Source of the DNA: Paracyclopina nana
Taxonomy: Eukaryota > Arthropoda > Copepoda > Cyclopoida > Cyclopettidae
NCBI GenBank assembly: GCA_019096065.1
Contig: JAGUCH010000002.1
Coordinates: 3,298,501-3,362,500 of the forward strand
Length of the DNA stretch: 64,000 bases
Direction: 5' to 3'
In this document: positions 1-13,852 of the stretch, piece after piece
How the letters are laid out: each line of letters starts with the position of its first letter
How positions within the stretch are numbered: the stretch's first letter is position 1
Notes under the pieces: model-generated
Told to the model about the DNA's origin: nothing
Databases searched by the model: none
The model's input: the letters and a program-made list of their open reading frames with translations, nothing else
Translations under genes and position numbers: made by a program

Positions 1-784
1 AAAATGATGTCATGCGTTTACGCTCTTTTTTACACTGTGGACAATTAAAAAATACGAAAAAATCAACTTGGGGCCCTTTTGTCAAAAGGCCTGCTCACAT
101 ATGTGAAGTTGGGTAAGAGCGCGCGTAACTTTCCAATCTGGTTGATTTCACATCAACAATGCTATGCAACACGATGACCCGAAATGGCACAGGTGCACAT
201 TTACGAAGACTTCAACAGTATTTTAAAATTAGTGGATCATTTACGAGCAACCCAACTTTTGTTGCTCTAAATGTAAAAAAAGTTCTCATTACGTAGTAAA
301 TGCTAGCTGTCATTCTTTTTAAGTCGATCTAACATGCTCAAAGTTGGCAAATTAAGCAAAATTCCACTAATCTTGAGAGAAGGTGTCATACTTTATAATA
401 ATAATAAAAATGTAAAATTCCGGTTTGAAGTACCTAAAGTGAATTTATTTTTCCTGCAAAATCTCAAGAATTCTTGCAAGATTTACTCATTTTTAGTACT
501 TAAAATCAATGTTAAAAGATATCTTTACAACATTTGTGGCTGTCAGAATTAAAGGTGCATGCAACACAAAACATTTCCTTTTTGAAGGAGATTGGGCTAG
601 CCCAAGTTGAGGGCTGGTGGAGCTAGTCTACCTTGCTTAACCGGCCAGCCTGGCGTTGGCGCCAGCCAGCCTGCTCACCTCACTTCACTTGACTCGAGGT
701 CGCCGTGGTGAAGGAACGTCGCATTCCCTCATTGCTGATTACACCTAATTTACACCAATCCCAACTTCAACTCCAACAATAATC
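1..784 (+). promoter_or_regulatory. Upstream region and 5' leader of alpha-tubulin
   Basis: No coding sequence is supported here. The last 200 bases before the tubulin ATG (785) become GC-richer (about 590-720), then run into a pyrimidine- and A-rich stretch that reads like a 5' untranslated leader. The start site is not resolved, so calling this the promoter is inference from position. The first 580 bases are AT-rich with only a short, chance-like open frame at 334-552. Confidence 0.4.
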
Positions 785-3396
<2,612 letters not shown>

Positions 3397-3534
3397 ACTG
3401 AAGCTAACTGCCGCTCCCTTTGCTTTTTTATCAACCCTGACAGTATTTGGCAACCCAATTCGGCAAAAATAAAAGACATCTCCAAATTCAATCATTGTGT
3501 CCATTTATTTACTTTAAATGCTTTATGTACTCTA

Positions 3535-4873
3535 CTACTCCTTCTTCTTGTTCGGGGGTCTGTAGGTGCCCACAACTACGGCATGGTCTCTTTCATAGGG
3601 TTCAAGAGTCACTTGCTCTTGAGGCTTCATTCTTTCTGCTTGCATTTTCTTGACCTCGCCGGCGAACACGGCCTCGGCCTCAGCTGTGGAGTCAATACAA
3701 TTGGCCTTGATCGAGATGACAAAGTGTCCTCCTGTCTTGAGGAAGTAGGAGGCATTGATTGCCACAATACGAGCCTGATCAGGCTGGGCCACATCGGCAA
3801 AGATGGTGTCAACCATGGGCACAAGCATTCTGTATTTGTGAGGGTGGCGAGCGTCCTCGATGATGGGCACAATGTTTGTCCTCTTCTTGGACATGTTGAT
3901 CAGGTCTCGACCTGAGCGGTGGGAGAATTCAACAGCATACACCATACCTTCCTAAAAAAGAGCACACACATAAGTAACTTAATCCCTCAAAATGGAAAGA
4001 AAAGAGAACTAACCGGTCCGACGATATCGGAGACATGAGACACACTCGTTCCAGAGGCAGCACCAAGGTACAAGACTTTGCTGCCAGGTGGCATATGGAT
4101 CTTGTCCACGCCTCCCAAGACGGCAGCGGCCAACTTGGACCTAAAGGGATTCCACACGCGGTACTCAGTCTTGGTCTTGTCTCCGGATCCGGCGTCTTGA
4201 CCCTCCACAGCAATACGCTTCTCTCCGTAGACGCCTTCGCCAGGAACCAAGTTCAAGGTGACAAGTGCGTCCTCCTTGCCGCGGGCAATGAACACACCCT
4301 CGTGCCTGTGAGGCTCAACAACAACGGCCTTGGGGCCGCCACCGCGGCCTCCGCCACGACCTCCGCGGCCACCACGTGGTGGACCTCCGCGTCCTCTTGG
4401 CGTGAAACCTAATAAATAAAATGTATTCAAGCTTTTTTCAGAGAAAATACGACGAATAATTTAATTTCTTAATTGAGCTCAAGAGTGAAATCTAAAAGAG
4501 GTATTTTGAATACTCAAGGCAAGAAACCGAGCTAAAACAATACTAAATGGGGCATAGCTAAAAATACTCTTAATGGGCATCATAAAGGCTATATTAAGTT
4601 GACTCACCTCCACGGCCTCCACCAAAACTACCGCCACGCCCTCCACGGGGAGTGCCACCACGCCCACCGCCAAAGCCTCCACGGCCTCCTCTACCTCTCG
4701 GAGTAAATCCTGAAAAAAGAAATATGCACTTTCATGGCAAGGCGGCTTTTGGGAGAACAGCAGAGCCAATCTTTGATAACATTCAACTTTGGATTTGAAT
4801 CATGGTGCAAGTCGAATAAATATCGTTGAAAAACAGGAAAATGTCCTTCAATTCACTTACCAGGTGGACCCAT
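3535..4873 (-). CDS. Fib: Fibrillarin, box C/D snoRNP 2'-O-methyltransferase
   Basis: Nucleolar methyltransferase that uses S-adenosylmethionine to 2'-O-methylate rRNA guided by box C/D snoRNAs. Exons in transcript order are 4861-4873 (MGPP), 4608-4709, 4014-4408 and 3535-3951, all with GT-AG introns and consistent phases. Exons 2 and 3 carry the glycine/arginine-rich domain (GGRGG, GGGRGG repeats). The catalytic domain follows, with [22 protein letters not shown] (SAM-binding motif I region) and [20 protein letters not shown]. The protein ends in PPNKKKE. Exons 2 and 3 both open in the same phase with GFTPRGRGG, suggesting that an exon was duplicated to lengthen the GAR domain. A reverse-strand AATAAA lies near 3504-3509, so the 3' end abuts that of alpha-tubulin. 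Confidence 0.95.
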
Positions 4874-5702
4874 TTGTAATTTTTCGAGTTTTAACAACAC
4901 CTCGCGTGCTCTCTTGTTTAGAAGAATTTGTTTTGTTTACTATTTTGAACGCGGCGCACGTGGTCAGGCGCTTGTTCAAAAAAAGTGCCAAATCACTACA
5001 ATAAACGCCTGTAAATCCGGTAAATTTGCTAGCAAACTAATTTCTGGTAACTCTGATGCATTGCACGTGTTTCCTATGTTCACCGAAGAGCGTCTTTTAG
5101 CTCTTTTTTTAGTTATTGCCTCCTTGTGTGAATTTTGATATGACATTAATGTTGATATTTTTGATGATATGATGGTTTTCACTCTTTTTTTCAATTTTGA
5201 CATCGATTAGCCAACGATATTTCAAAAGAAAATGATAGCTGGGTTGCGTGATTCATCGCTCGTTTTTTCCTGAGAGTTTCCGAAAATTTAAAAGCATAAG
5301 AAAATAAAAAATGTGGTCCACATTGGAAACTAATTGACGTTGCTAAAAGTTATTAAAAGCTCCACAAAAATGAAAAGTTAAGTGGCACATAATTTTCCAA
5401 GTATTTTTTCCAATCATTTTAAGAGGTCAATTAGCATAAATATTTTTGCTCCTGTCATCAGCATTTAAAATTCTGACCCTTTACTGCCTTTAAACACTTT
5501 TTGAAAAGATGCACGCAGTTGATTTTTAAACACACATTGAAAGTTTTTGAGGCTCCCCCTATCGATGATAAAAGGTTTGAAATGTTAGTAGCTTGCGTAA
5601 CAAAAGCGGAAGTATCTGGCCACAAAGTTGCCCATTTTAGAGTCTAACGGAGTGCGAAGATTGCACATATACCAGTCAATGTGTACCCATTGGGTAGCAA
5701 CC
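4874..5702. other. Intergenic space between fibrillarin and the transporter
   Basis: This 0.83-kb gap separates two divergently transcribed genes and should contain both promoters. It is AT-rich. I see no RNA gene, repeat or convincing exon; the short open frames near 4789-5203 lack family features. Confidence 0.4.
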
Positions 5703-7255
5703 ATGTTCAACATTAGGAGAACAATTCTCAAAATAAAGAATGGAATCACTCTCGAGCCTGCCATTTTTGTATTTCACCTGGGAATCAATATTCTATTGGG
5801 TGCTCAAATCCAAACTGATCTGCTGATGTGGAAAGTTTGCACCAAAGAGCTCAATTACACCGAGGATATCTGTGCGAATCTGACAACCAAGGAGAATGAC
5901 GCGTTCAACAATGAAGTGCAAGAAAAGGCCAATGGATATTTGATGGTGATAAGTTGGCTTAGATCGGCACCAGCTTTAATCTTCTCACTATTCGCAGGCT
6001 CCCTATTGGATGTTTATGGGTAAATATTCCCTACATCTTAGTAATTGCATTATGGTAACACCAATGCCTTTTCAGGTGCAAAATATTTATTGTGCTACCT
6101 TTGGTTGGAGTGCTAGTATCAGATGTTGGAGTGCTATTGAATTATGTCTTTATTGATGCCTTACCAATTGAGTTTTTCTACATAGAGTCCATATTTTCCT
6201 TCTTTGGGGGCATTGCAGTTTACTACCTTGGCATTTATGGATATGGCTCTCTCATTTCCAATGATGAGTCTAGGGCAAGTCTTCTAGCCAGATATGATGG
6301 ATTTGAAGTGATGGCAGCCATTTTGGGGAAAATCCTCTCTCCAATCATCTTGACTTATATTGGAAAGTATGGAAACTTCGGATTCAAAATACTGCTTACT
6401 ACATCTGCCCTGGTGTATTTATTGGCATTTGTCAAAAATACACCTACACCTGAAAAAAGCAACAAGCTCTCTAAAGTGCCGAAAAATCCTTTGAAATTGA
6501 TAAGGGCCTTAGTATTAGATCCCATTTTGCACATGTGCAAAGCTGTATTCAAGAGAAGACAGAGTGGAACTCATTTCCTTATTTGGCTACAGTATTTAAT
6601 GTATGCAGCCTGCATTTTCATCATTGAAGAAGGAGGACTCAAGTATTTGTACATGCTGAAAACCTTTGAGGGATTCAATGCAGTTCAGTATTCGGTTTTT
6701 TCCACTGTGGTTAGTGTTGGTGATTCTGTTGGCCTTTTATTCATACTGCCAGTGCTAAGCAAGAAACTCAAAATACATGATGCATTATTGTATTGCCTTG
6801 TTTTAAGCTCTGAATCACTGGGTAAGCCACATCTATTTCATTAATGACCTTCATTAATTTTGCTTTTAGGCCTACTTGCAAGTGCTTTTTGCAGCCAACT
6901 TTGGCAATTTTACCTGGCTCATGGCGTGCAATTACTTGGCATGTGCAAGTATGCTTTAGTCAGAGCCTTACTTAGGCAATTTATTGACCCTGAAGAAACT
7001 GGAAGGATGTTCAGTGCATTGGCTATTTGTGCAAGTTTGGTGTTTTTGGTGTCCAATCCAGTTTTCAGGAAATTGTACAATTACACCTTGGCCACTTTTC
7101 CTGCTGCTGAGATTCTACTTGCTTCTGCAATTTTGGCTGTTACTTCTGCTTTAGCACTTGTTATCTACTTTCAACAAAGAAAAATCAAGAAACAGACCAA
7201 CAATAATGATGCTTTATGCCTAGACAAAGTACCACAAAGTCCTGCCAAAGCATAA
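5703..7255 (+). CDS. Major facilitator transporter, SLC46-like
   Basis: Predicted 482-residue multi-pass membrane transporter resembling the SLC46 group (proton-coupled folate transporter and relatives); the substrate is not predictable here. Exons are 5703-6019, 6076-6821 and 6870-7255, with introns of 56 and 48 nt. Supporting sequence: an N-terminal hydrophobic helix (EPAIFVFHLGINILLGAQIQ), an extracellular loop with N-glycosylation sequons and two Cys (ICANLTTKEN), and SLLDVYGCK across the first splice junction, matching the conserved SLC46 motif after transmembrane helix 2. Many hydrophobic segments follow, and the tail is basic and cytosolic. The ATG at 5703 is preferred because the upstream in-frame extension starts with a non-ATG codon. 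An AATAAA lies near 7287. Assignment within the MFS superfamily is firm; SLC46 is likely. Confidence 0.85.
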
Positions 7256-7494
7256 CAGAGAGATTTATGTAGCATGGAACATGCACAATAAAATCACCCA
7301 ACCTTGCATTTAAATTAGACTATTATTTCTTATTACTACATGTGATTATGCAGATGGCTTGAAATGAGCAAACTTTTTAAAAGGTAAATTCCATGTATTG
7401 AGGATAAAGTGAAATTAACGAGAGTGTTAGCACCAATTTGTAGGAGGTCAAAATTGATGATTACCAAGCACATTTTTTGAAAACAATACCAACT

Positions 7495-10086
7495 ATGAAG
7501 AAAAAGACTGAGGAATTATCTTCCCTTGGCCTTCAATTAGGGACTTTGTCACTCAATCATTCCTTGGTGTGCAGAGCCTTAATAATTTTCAGCCTTGTCA
7601 TCTTCACCACTTTTTTTATTGCAAGCATTACAAATAGCAGCAATGGCCAGGGACACAAAGTGATGGATTTTTTCGCCCTGAAAAGGACCTTTGTGACGAG
7701 AAGAAAAATGCTGAGGAAAGCCTGTGTCAAGCACCAGCCCAAAACTGATCTTGACTTTTCTACAGAGTTCAGTTACAAAAAAAGTCGCGTCAAAGTGTGC
7801 AGCAGCCACTTCTTAGGTAAGTGTATGCATCAAGGATTAGTGATTCAAGCTGAGAAAATTAAATTCCCATCATTGAAGTTTCAGCTGGGCTGATAAGAAT
7901 AATCTCCTACGTACTATAAAAATGCATAAATCGATTGAAACTAGATAACTCACTCTCAGTCAAAATCTCAGCTGATTCTTTGTCCAGGTCTTGATAGAAT
8001 CTCAATCTAACTAGAGTCCCAATATCAGCAGAGTTCTCTTGAGCCTTGGTCTCAGTTGAGTCGTAGTCTCATTAGTTTCAGATTTGTTGGAGCTTTAGTC
8101 AAGTTAGAGCCTAGTCTAAGTGGAGTCAAGAGTCTCAGTAGATTATCAGTTTCATGAGAGTCTCGATCTCAGTAGATTCATGGTCCCAGTAGCGTTTCGG
8201 TCTCAGTAAATTATTTGTCGCAGTAGAGTCTCGGTCTCAGTAGATTCTTATCCCAAGTAGAGTCTCAGTTGCACATAAGAGTCTCGGTCTCAGTAGAGTC
8301 TCGGTCTCAGTAGAGTCTCGGTCTCAGTAGAATCTCGGTCTCAGTAGAGTCTCGGTCTCAGTAGAGTCTCAACTGCAAATCAGTCTGAGCAGTCTCAGGC
8401 TTAATAGAGTCTCAGATTTGGTAGAGTCCCTCTAGAATTACAGCCACAGTTTTTCTGCAGATGCTCAGCGAAACTTATCGCTCATTGATTTCAGAGAATA
8501 ACAATGTCACGACAAATCCCTCAAGTGCAAGAAGCCATACTTTGAAGCTCATGTTGGTTTCCCATCCGTTTGAGCGAATCCTGGATTCTTACATTTCTCA
8601 TTTTGAATCTTCGAAAGGTAAGAAGAAACCCTCAAAGAGTGAAAAACGTGCGAATAACACAATCTAGTGTAGGCTTGGAATTTTCCAACAAATTCCTGCA
8701 GAGCTTCGGTGAGGAAAAGAGGGCCCAGATATTGAGTTTTTCAGAATTTGTTGCTTATTTGATTGACACAAGAGGCTCCGTGGACCCTGATCAGATTTTG
8801 TCACGAGCATTTCTCCACCAGTGGGCGCCCTTTTGGAAAATATGTGCGCCGTGTCAAAACTTCTCTGAGGAATTGCCAAATTCGATTGTTAAGATGGATC
8901 AGGAAGGACATTTACTGCAGGAGGAGGTACAAAAAAATGAATTTGAAGGAGAAAGTTGGTCTCTTTATTTCCCTCACTCAAAAGTCAGACAGTTTTCCAA
9001 TTTTTAAAATACGTTTATTCTTTTGGTGAGCCAAAATTGAAAAATTAGTGCATTGCGCGTATTTTTATTGGCTTCAGCTATGAACAATTGGACATAATTC
9101 ACAAAAATGCATTCATGATTCAATCCAGGCTGAAAAATGGACAGGATTTTTTTTGCTATTGTCAACCTTATATTGCGCGCATCCGGTAAGCAGTAAATTG
9201 TTTCGGCTAATTCATAAGATTCACACCCTCGTAGAATGCCAAAAAACGTAAAGTTGATTTTTTTTTGAAGACTCAATTAAAATCAACAACATAAGCTGTG
9301 AACGTAATTCAGAGATTTTGATTAGCCTTTCCATGAATGCGAAATAGATAAATTGGGCTGATTATGAAATCAGCAATTTTTTTTACATAATCACGTTATG
9401 ACAGTGCCTAAATAATTAAGCTGAGAAGCCCGGTTATCGCTACCAGCTCATCAGCGCGGATAAAAACTAGTTTGATTCAGTTTGAGACTGGCTGAACCAG
9501 GTCAAAAAAAAGGTACTGCGTTTGTTTGATAGTCACAAAGAAATCTTCCATTTTCGATTATTATGGTTTTCTTCTTCTTTTTTATCTGTGAAGAAATCCT
9601 CTGTCCTTCTTTATTCAGCTGCATGTGTGGGATTTATGGTCAGCTTTTCTCTGAAGCAAAAAAAATCCGGCCATTTTTGGAGGATACAGGTTTCTCAAAA
9701 GAAGTGACCATTTTCACCTGCTGAAAATACGTAGGGGAGAAAAGAAGTGCACTAAAAATAGACCAATATTTTCCTTTTTTCACGTGGTTACTTTTTTAGC
9801 CAAACCAACGGAATACCATAAAAATAAAACTGGTTTTTGACATGCTTTTTTGCAGCTCCAGTTTGTTTTCCGAGAAGCTGGGATAAATGAGCCACTGCAG
9901 CCTCAAATGCTACACGAGATTTTGCCCCATTTGGTCAAATCGGACACATCTTTTGACAGAAGCCAGAAATATTATGGGCAATTATCAAAAAGTCAAGTTC
10001 TGGGCCTCCAACACGTGTATGAACTAGACCTGGAAATGTTTGACTATTCCATCGAGCCTTTTGCCGCGTTCGCCCAAAATGAGTGA
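7495..10086 (+). pseudogene. Carbohydrate sulfotransferase (CHST11/14-like), PAPS loop exon not found
   Basis: Golgi enzymes of this family move sulfate from PAPS to sugars of chondroitin, dermatan or HNK-1 glycans. Recognisable exons are 7495-7816 (N-terminal signal anchor around CRALIIFSLVIFTTFFIAS), 8461-8617 (VSHPFERILDSY, the 3'-phosphate-binding motif), 8673-8926 (FSEFVAYLID and HQWAPFWKICAPC) and 9856-10086 (YYGQLSKSQVLGLQHVYELDLEMFDY, the usual C-terminus). Two problems stand out. The 5'-phosphosulfate-binding loop (PK.G.T.W type), expected between the first two exons, is absent. Exon 1 also ends one base into a codon while the next exon starts in phase 0. The gap 7817-8460 instead holds a minisatellite. 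Either that exon was lost and this is a pseudogene, or the exon is unrecognisable or misassembled. Confidence 0.7.
7981..8440. repeat. Minisatellite with GTCTCAGTAGA core
   Basis: A tandem array of roughly 18-bp units built on GTCTCGGTCTCAGTAGA. It is most regular at 8281-8370, where about five near-identical units follow one another, and decays on both sides. It fills the sulfotransferase interval where a coding exon is expected. Confidence 0.85.
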
Positions 10087-13000
10087 AATACAGCCGATCT
10101 CATTTTCTCTCGGATGTGTATCCCTCTTGCTAATTGTTTGTGAAATTGACCACTCGATGAGGCTCGACCTTGGTCCATCCAAATATTTGCTCCTGTTCAC
10201 AACGATCTTGAAAAATAATCACAAGGTGAATGCAAGAATTATCATGAGAAACTTGGAGGACTTATTGAATTTATGCATCTGTGTCTCTGTCATGTCTGCT
10301 CGTGGTTTTTTTTTGGAACGTTGTCCCACCAAATAATAAGGAGATTTGGCATAATCAACCTTGCCTTCTTGGTCGTTTTTCCGCAGGGCACGAATATGAA
10401 TTGTGCGTTTTCCATTTCCACCAAATGGTCTCAATTTCAGCGTCAATGGCCACGTGACCTTAAAGCATTCTGACCTGCAAGAAATACAGGCAAAAACAAC
10501 AGCCTCGAGCCATGTTACTGGTCAAATTGTGCCACTCACGCTCGTATTTAATTGCCCAAGTACTGCTCTGACGTAAGAACTATCACGAAAACGAGCCATG
10601 GAAAATACCTTGGTGGAAAAAGCTTTTAAAAATCTTTGCTCGTTCATGGAGATCATCTTGATGACGCCGTTTGGCGAACAATTTCGTCCTTCAAAGACTC
10701 CATACAATTACGTCAGTGAATCCAGAAAATTATCTCTGTTAGTACCAAGAAACTGAGTTCCTGGTACAGTGACTCAGATTTTGCTCGCGCTACTTAGCGA
10801 TGAGCAGGAAAAACCTGACCAATGCAATTGCGAGCTCACTTCTGGTTTGGCGCTTTTCGGAAGAATGGATGATGCTTTAAAAATAGCCGGCCAAGCCCTC
10901 TTCTTCTTCTTCTTGGGGTTGACGAATTCTCAGAGCTCGAGCTGCTGGCTGATGTAACGTTATTTGCACCATGCTCGCTACCTTGGCCAAGGTTGTCTGT
11001 CCAACGTTTGCCTTATTTTCCGCACCTCTTGCGCCGAAAACGCTCCTCAAAAAAAAAATATTTAAACTTTGAATGATGCTGTTCAGCTTTTTCAGAAAGA
11101 AATCCATTAAAGTTTTCGAAAATAAGAATTTGCTTCAGGATTAAAAAGAAGAAAGGGCATTTTCAAAAGGGCTTTTCAGGGGCGAGCGAAGCCTGGTAAA
11201 ATAGGTGGTGGTGCATATAATGAGCCTTTGTCTGAATGATGCAAGAGAGCAATGTAAAGGAATGCGTTGCCTTAGGTCGTTTCTGTTCCACATCGAGTCC
11301 AGACACACGTTTGAAAAAAACGCGCACAAAATTGCTTACATTTTTGTGAAAAACGGACGGATGTGGTATTTAGTCTACGAGCAGACATTATCGTTTCTCA
11401 AGCCTTTTTGCGGCCAGCAATTATATTGATAATAGGAAGAATTCCGCGTCCACTATTTTTAAAAATGCCGCAAGTAGCCCGCATAAAAAGCATTAGCGTA
11501 AACTGAGGCTAATTAATGATGATGCTAAAAACGTATTCGTATGCATTCTACGCACTTGATTAGCCTTAATCTCCACGGAATTGTTTTTCAGCATTGGCGG
11601 GCATTTTCCGCTATATTTTTTTCCGGTGGGGATTGCCACCACTTTTCTGGCGGCAACACTTGCACTTTATTCACTTCTGGGTATTTTACATGCGCGCGCG
11701 CTCTTTCCGACCAGCAGTCTCGCGCGCGCGCGCATGCCGGGCGCGCTCGCGTCAGCAACAGCCTACTACTGACAAAAACTGAGACTGAGCAGCTACTACA
11801 GTACACTGAGCACAGCAGTGTAGCAAAATGGGCGGACGGAGGAGTTCTACGAAAAGTGGACAATTTTCGCAGCTACTTTCAGCGCATTTGTAGCCTCTTT
11901 TAAGAATACCTTAGTTTCCACCATCGACTGACAACAACAACAACAACAAACAAAACCACGTGACCCAAGTAAGACCGCATGGTATTTTTTTCAATTTATG
12001 TCATTTCACGTCAAACTGCATCGTTTCCTCGCGTGCTTTACGCATTTTTCGGGGTTTTTTTGGAGGTGGGAATTGTAATGCTGTTTCATTGATATGAGAA
12101 AGGCTTAGATGCAAAATGCACTGCTGCAAGTGAGATAGAGAGAGAGTTTTGGTTCCTTGTTGAGTTTGTTGACCTGAAGCTGGTGCTGCTGCTGCTGCTG
12201 TGGGGAATTTGGACCAGCCAACAACACCATTTATTCCCATTTCATTGGCTGGCTTACCTGGCAAAAGCTATATTTTACACTTTACCACGCTCTATTCCAA
12301 CTCAGGGCTGCTTCGCTTATTTACAAAAATTCGGAAATTAAGTAGCGCGCAGTAATAATACCTGCATTGCTAGCAAAAATCAATTGCGCATTTGGCCGCT
12401 CAAACTCTGCGAAATAACGACTAATTTAAATTTAAGCCCGGTCACCTTGTTAGTTTTTATTTCGTAATCCCAAAATGAGTGATGGATTTCTCATGCAGCA
12501 TATACAAAATTAATGATTTGCTTCATTGCTTTATCATAGAGGAAGCTCATCAAAAAAGTGACGAGGCTTGACCAAAAACAATATTGCTTCACTTTTTCCC
12601 TATCGTTGATTAGTTGAGTGCAAAAAGAGGTCCAATTTTCAATTACAGTTTTGCACTAGTGAGGACCTCATAAAGGTGCGATGATCCTATCCAATTCCCC
12701 ATTGTAATGTTGGATTGAAATCATGATATTCCCAAAGGGCAGGTTTCCATTTCCCATGTTATCCTGGCTTCAAGAAAATACATAAAATCAATTGTGCCCC
12801 TCCCACAAAAAAAGATCATTATTTGGCTGGCACAAAGACAAAGTGAATTCCCACCACCCTAAGACAGAAAAAATATTTGCCTGTGAAGTAATAGGCAAAT
12901 AAATCTCAAGGTACTCAAATTGGGGAATGCTGTGAAAAAAAAGTTATCTGCCCTCAGTGCATTTTGGCACACACTATGTTACTTCTTTTAAAAACTACTA

Positions 13001-13852
13001 CACTATTTTGGCACTTTGCCACTCTTGAGTGCATCTTGATCACAAATTGCTTAGTGAGCTGTTTTGCCAAATTGCTTCTTAAGCAAGCGTAGCTTTAAAT
13101 TAAAGACACTTATTTAGTTTTAGCCTATTTGTTAGACACTTTTTGTTGTTGACTGGTTGATTCTTCAAATTTGAATAGGGACTGAAGAACAAATGCAAAG
13201 GACAGCCCCACTATTCACTTGATTAAACAAAATGAGAGTAAACATTCAAAGTTTGTTTACATTTTTTCAGAAGTTGTTTTTGGTGAAGTATCTCATGAAT
13301 GCATCATCACCATCATTGATGCATATGATGATGAAAATCTGTGGGTAATGTGAACACTTGATGATGTAAAAGACACTTGATTGCCATTTTCATTCATGCA
13401 AAATGCTCAAATTACTTCTTTATTCAGCTTGAAATGATTTTCATGCTTTTACGTGACATATATTCTAATTTAAATAAAAGTAGTTTTCATTTATTATGTA
13501 GAGTTTCGCTGCAATATTTTATTATTGGGCTGCAGCAAGTTTCCCCTTTGGGAAAAGTGGGCAGAAAATTGCTTTAGACACTTGTTCTACTTGTAGAAAT
13601 AGAAAGGCCAACTAAATTGTTGCTATAATCATGCTGAAGGCCATTGCTCTGCTTTCAACTGTCACACAGCAACATTTCTATTCTAATGAGTCTTTATTGT
13701 TTCAGGAATTCATGACTTGGCTGTAGCACATGTGAGTAGAAGAGCGTTTTCGCCGCCAAAGCTACTTGTAGATCAGCTGTTGCTGTCTCCCACTCTCAAC
13801 TTCTTCTCAGTTGGATGGAGGTTCTGGAGAGTAAAAGAGGACAGATTTCAAA
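10087..13852. other. 3.8-kb intergenic region with probable 5' non-coding exon of the next gene
   Basis: No coding gene is supported. At 11690-11755 there is an alternating CG/GCGC-rich tract. At 11930-11956 a run of CAA triplets precedes a good donor (CCCAA then GTAAGA at 11969). An acceptor TTGTTTCAG ends at 13705, shortly before the galactosyltransferase ATG at 13853, so 11969/13706 may join a non-coding first exon to that gene; this is inference. The stretch 12000-12260 has GCT-triplet repeats; 12300-13700 is AT-rich with nothing recognisable. Confidence 0.4.

Noticed and set aside
4409..4607. Intronic box C/D snoRNA in fibrillarin
   Set aside because: An ATGATG and a distant CTGA exist, but box C is imperfect and there is no terminal stem or D'/C' pair.
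10522..11107. Minus-strand frames near 10522-10707 and 10877-11107 as a small peptide gene
   Set aside because: No precursor signal peptide or dibasic cleavage pattern and no clear splice partners.
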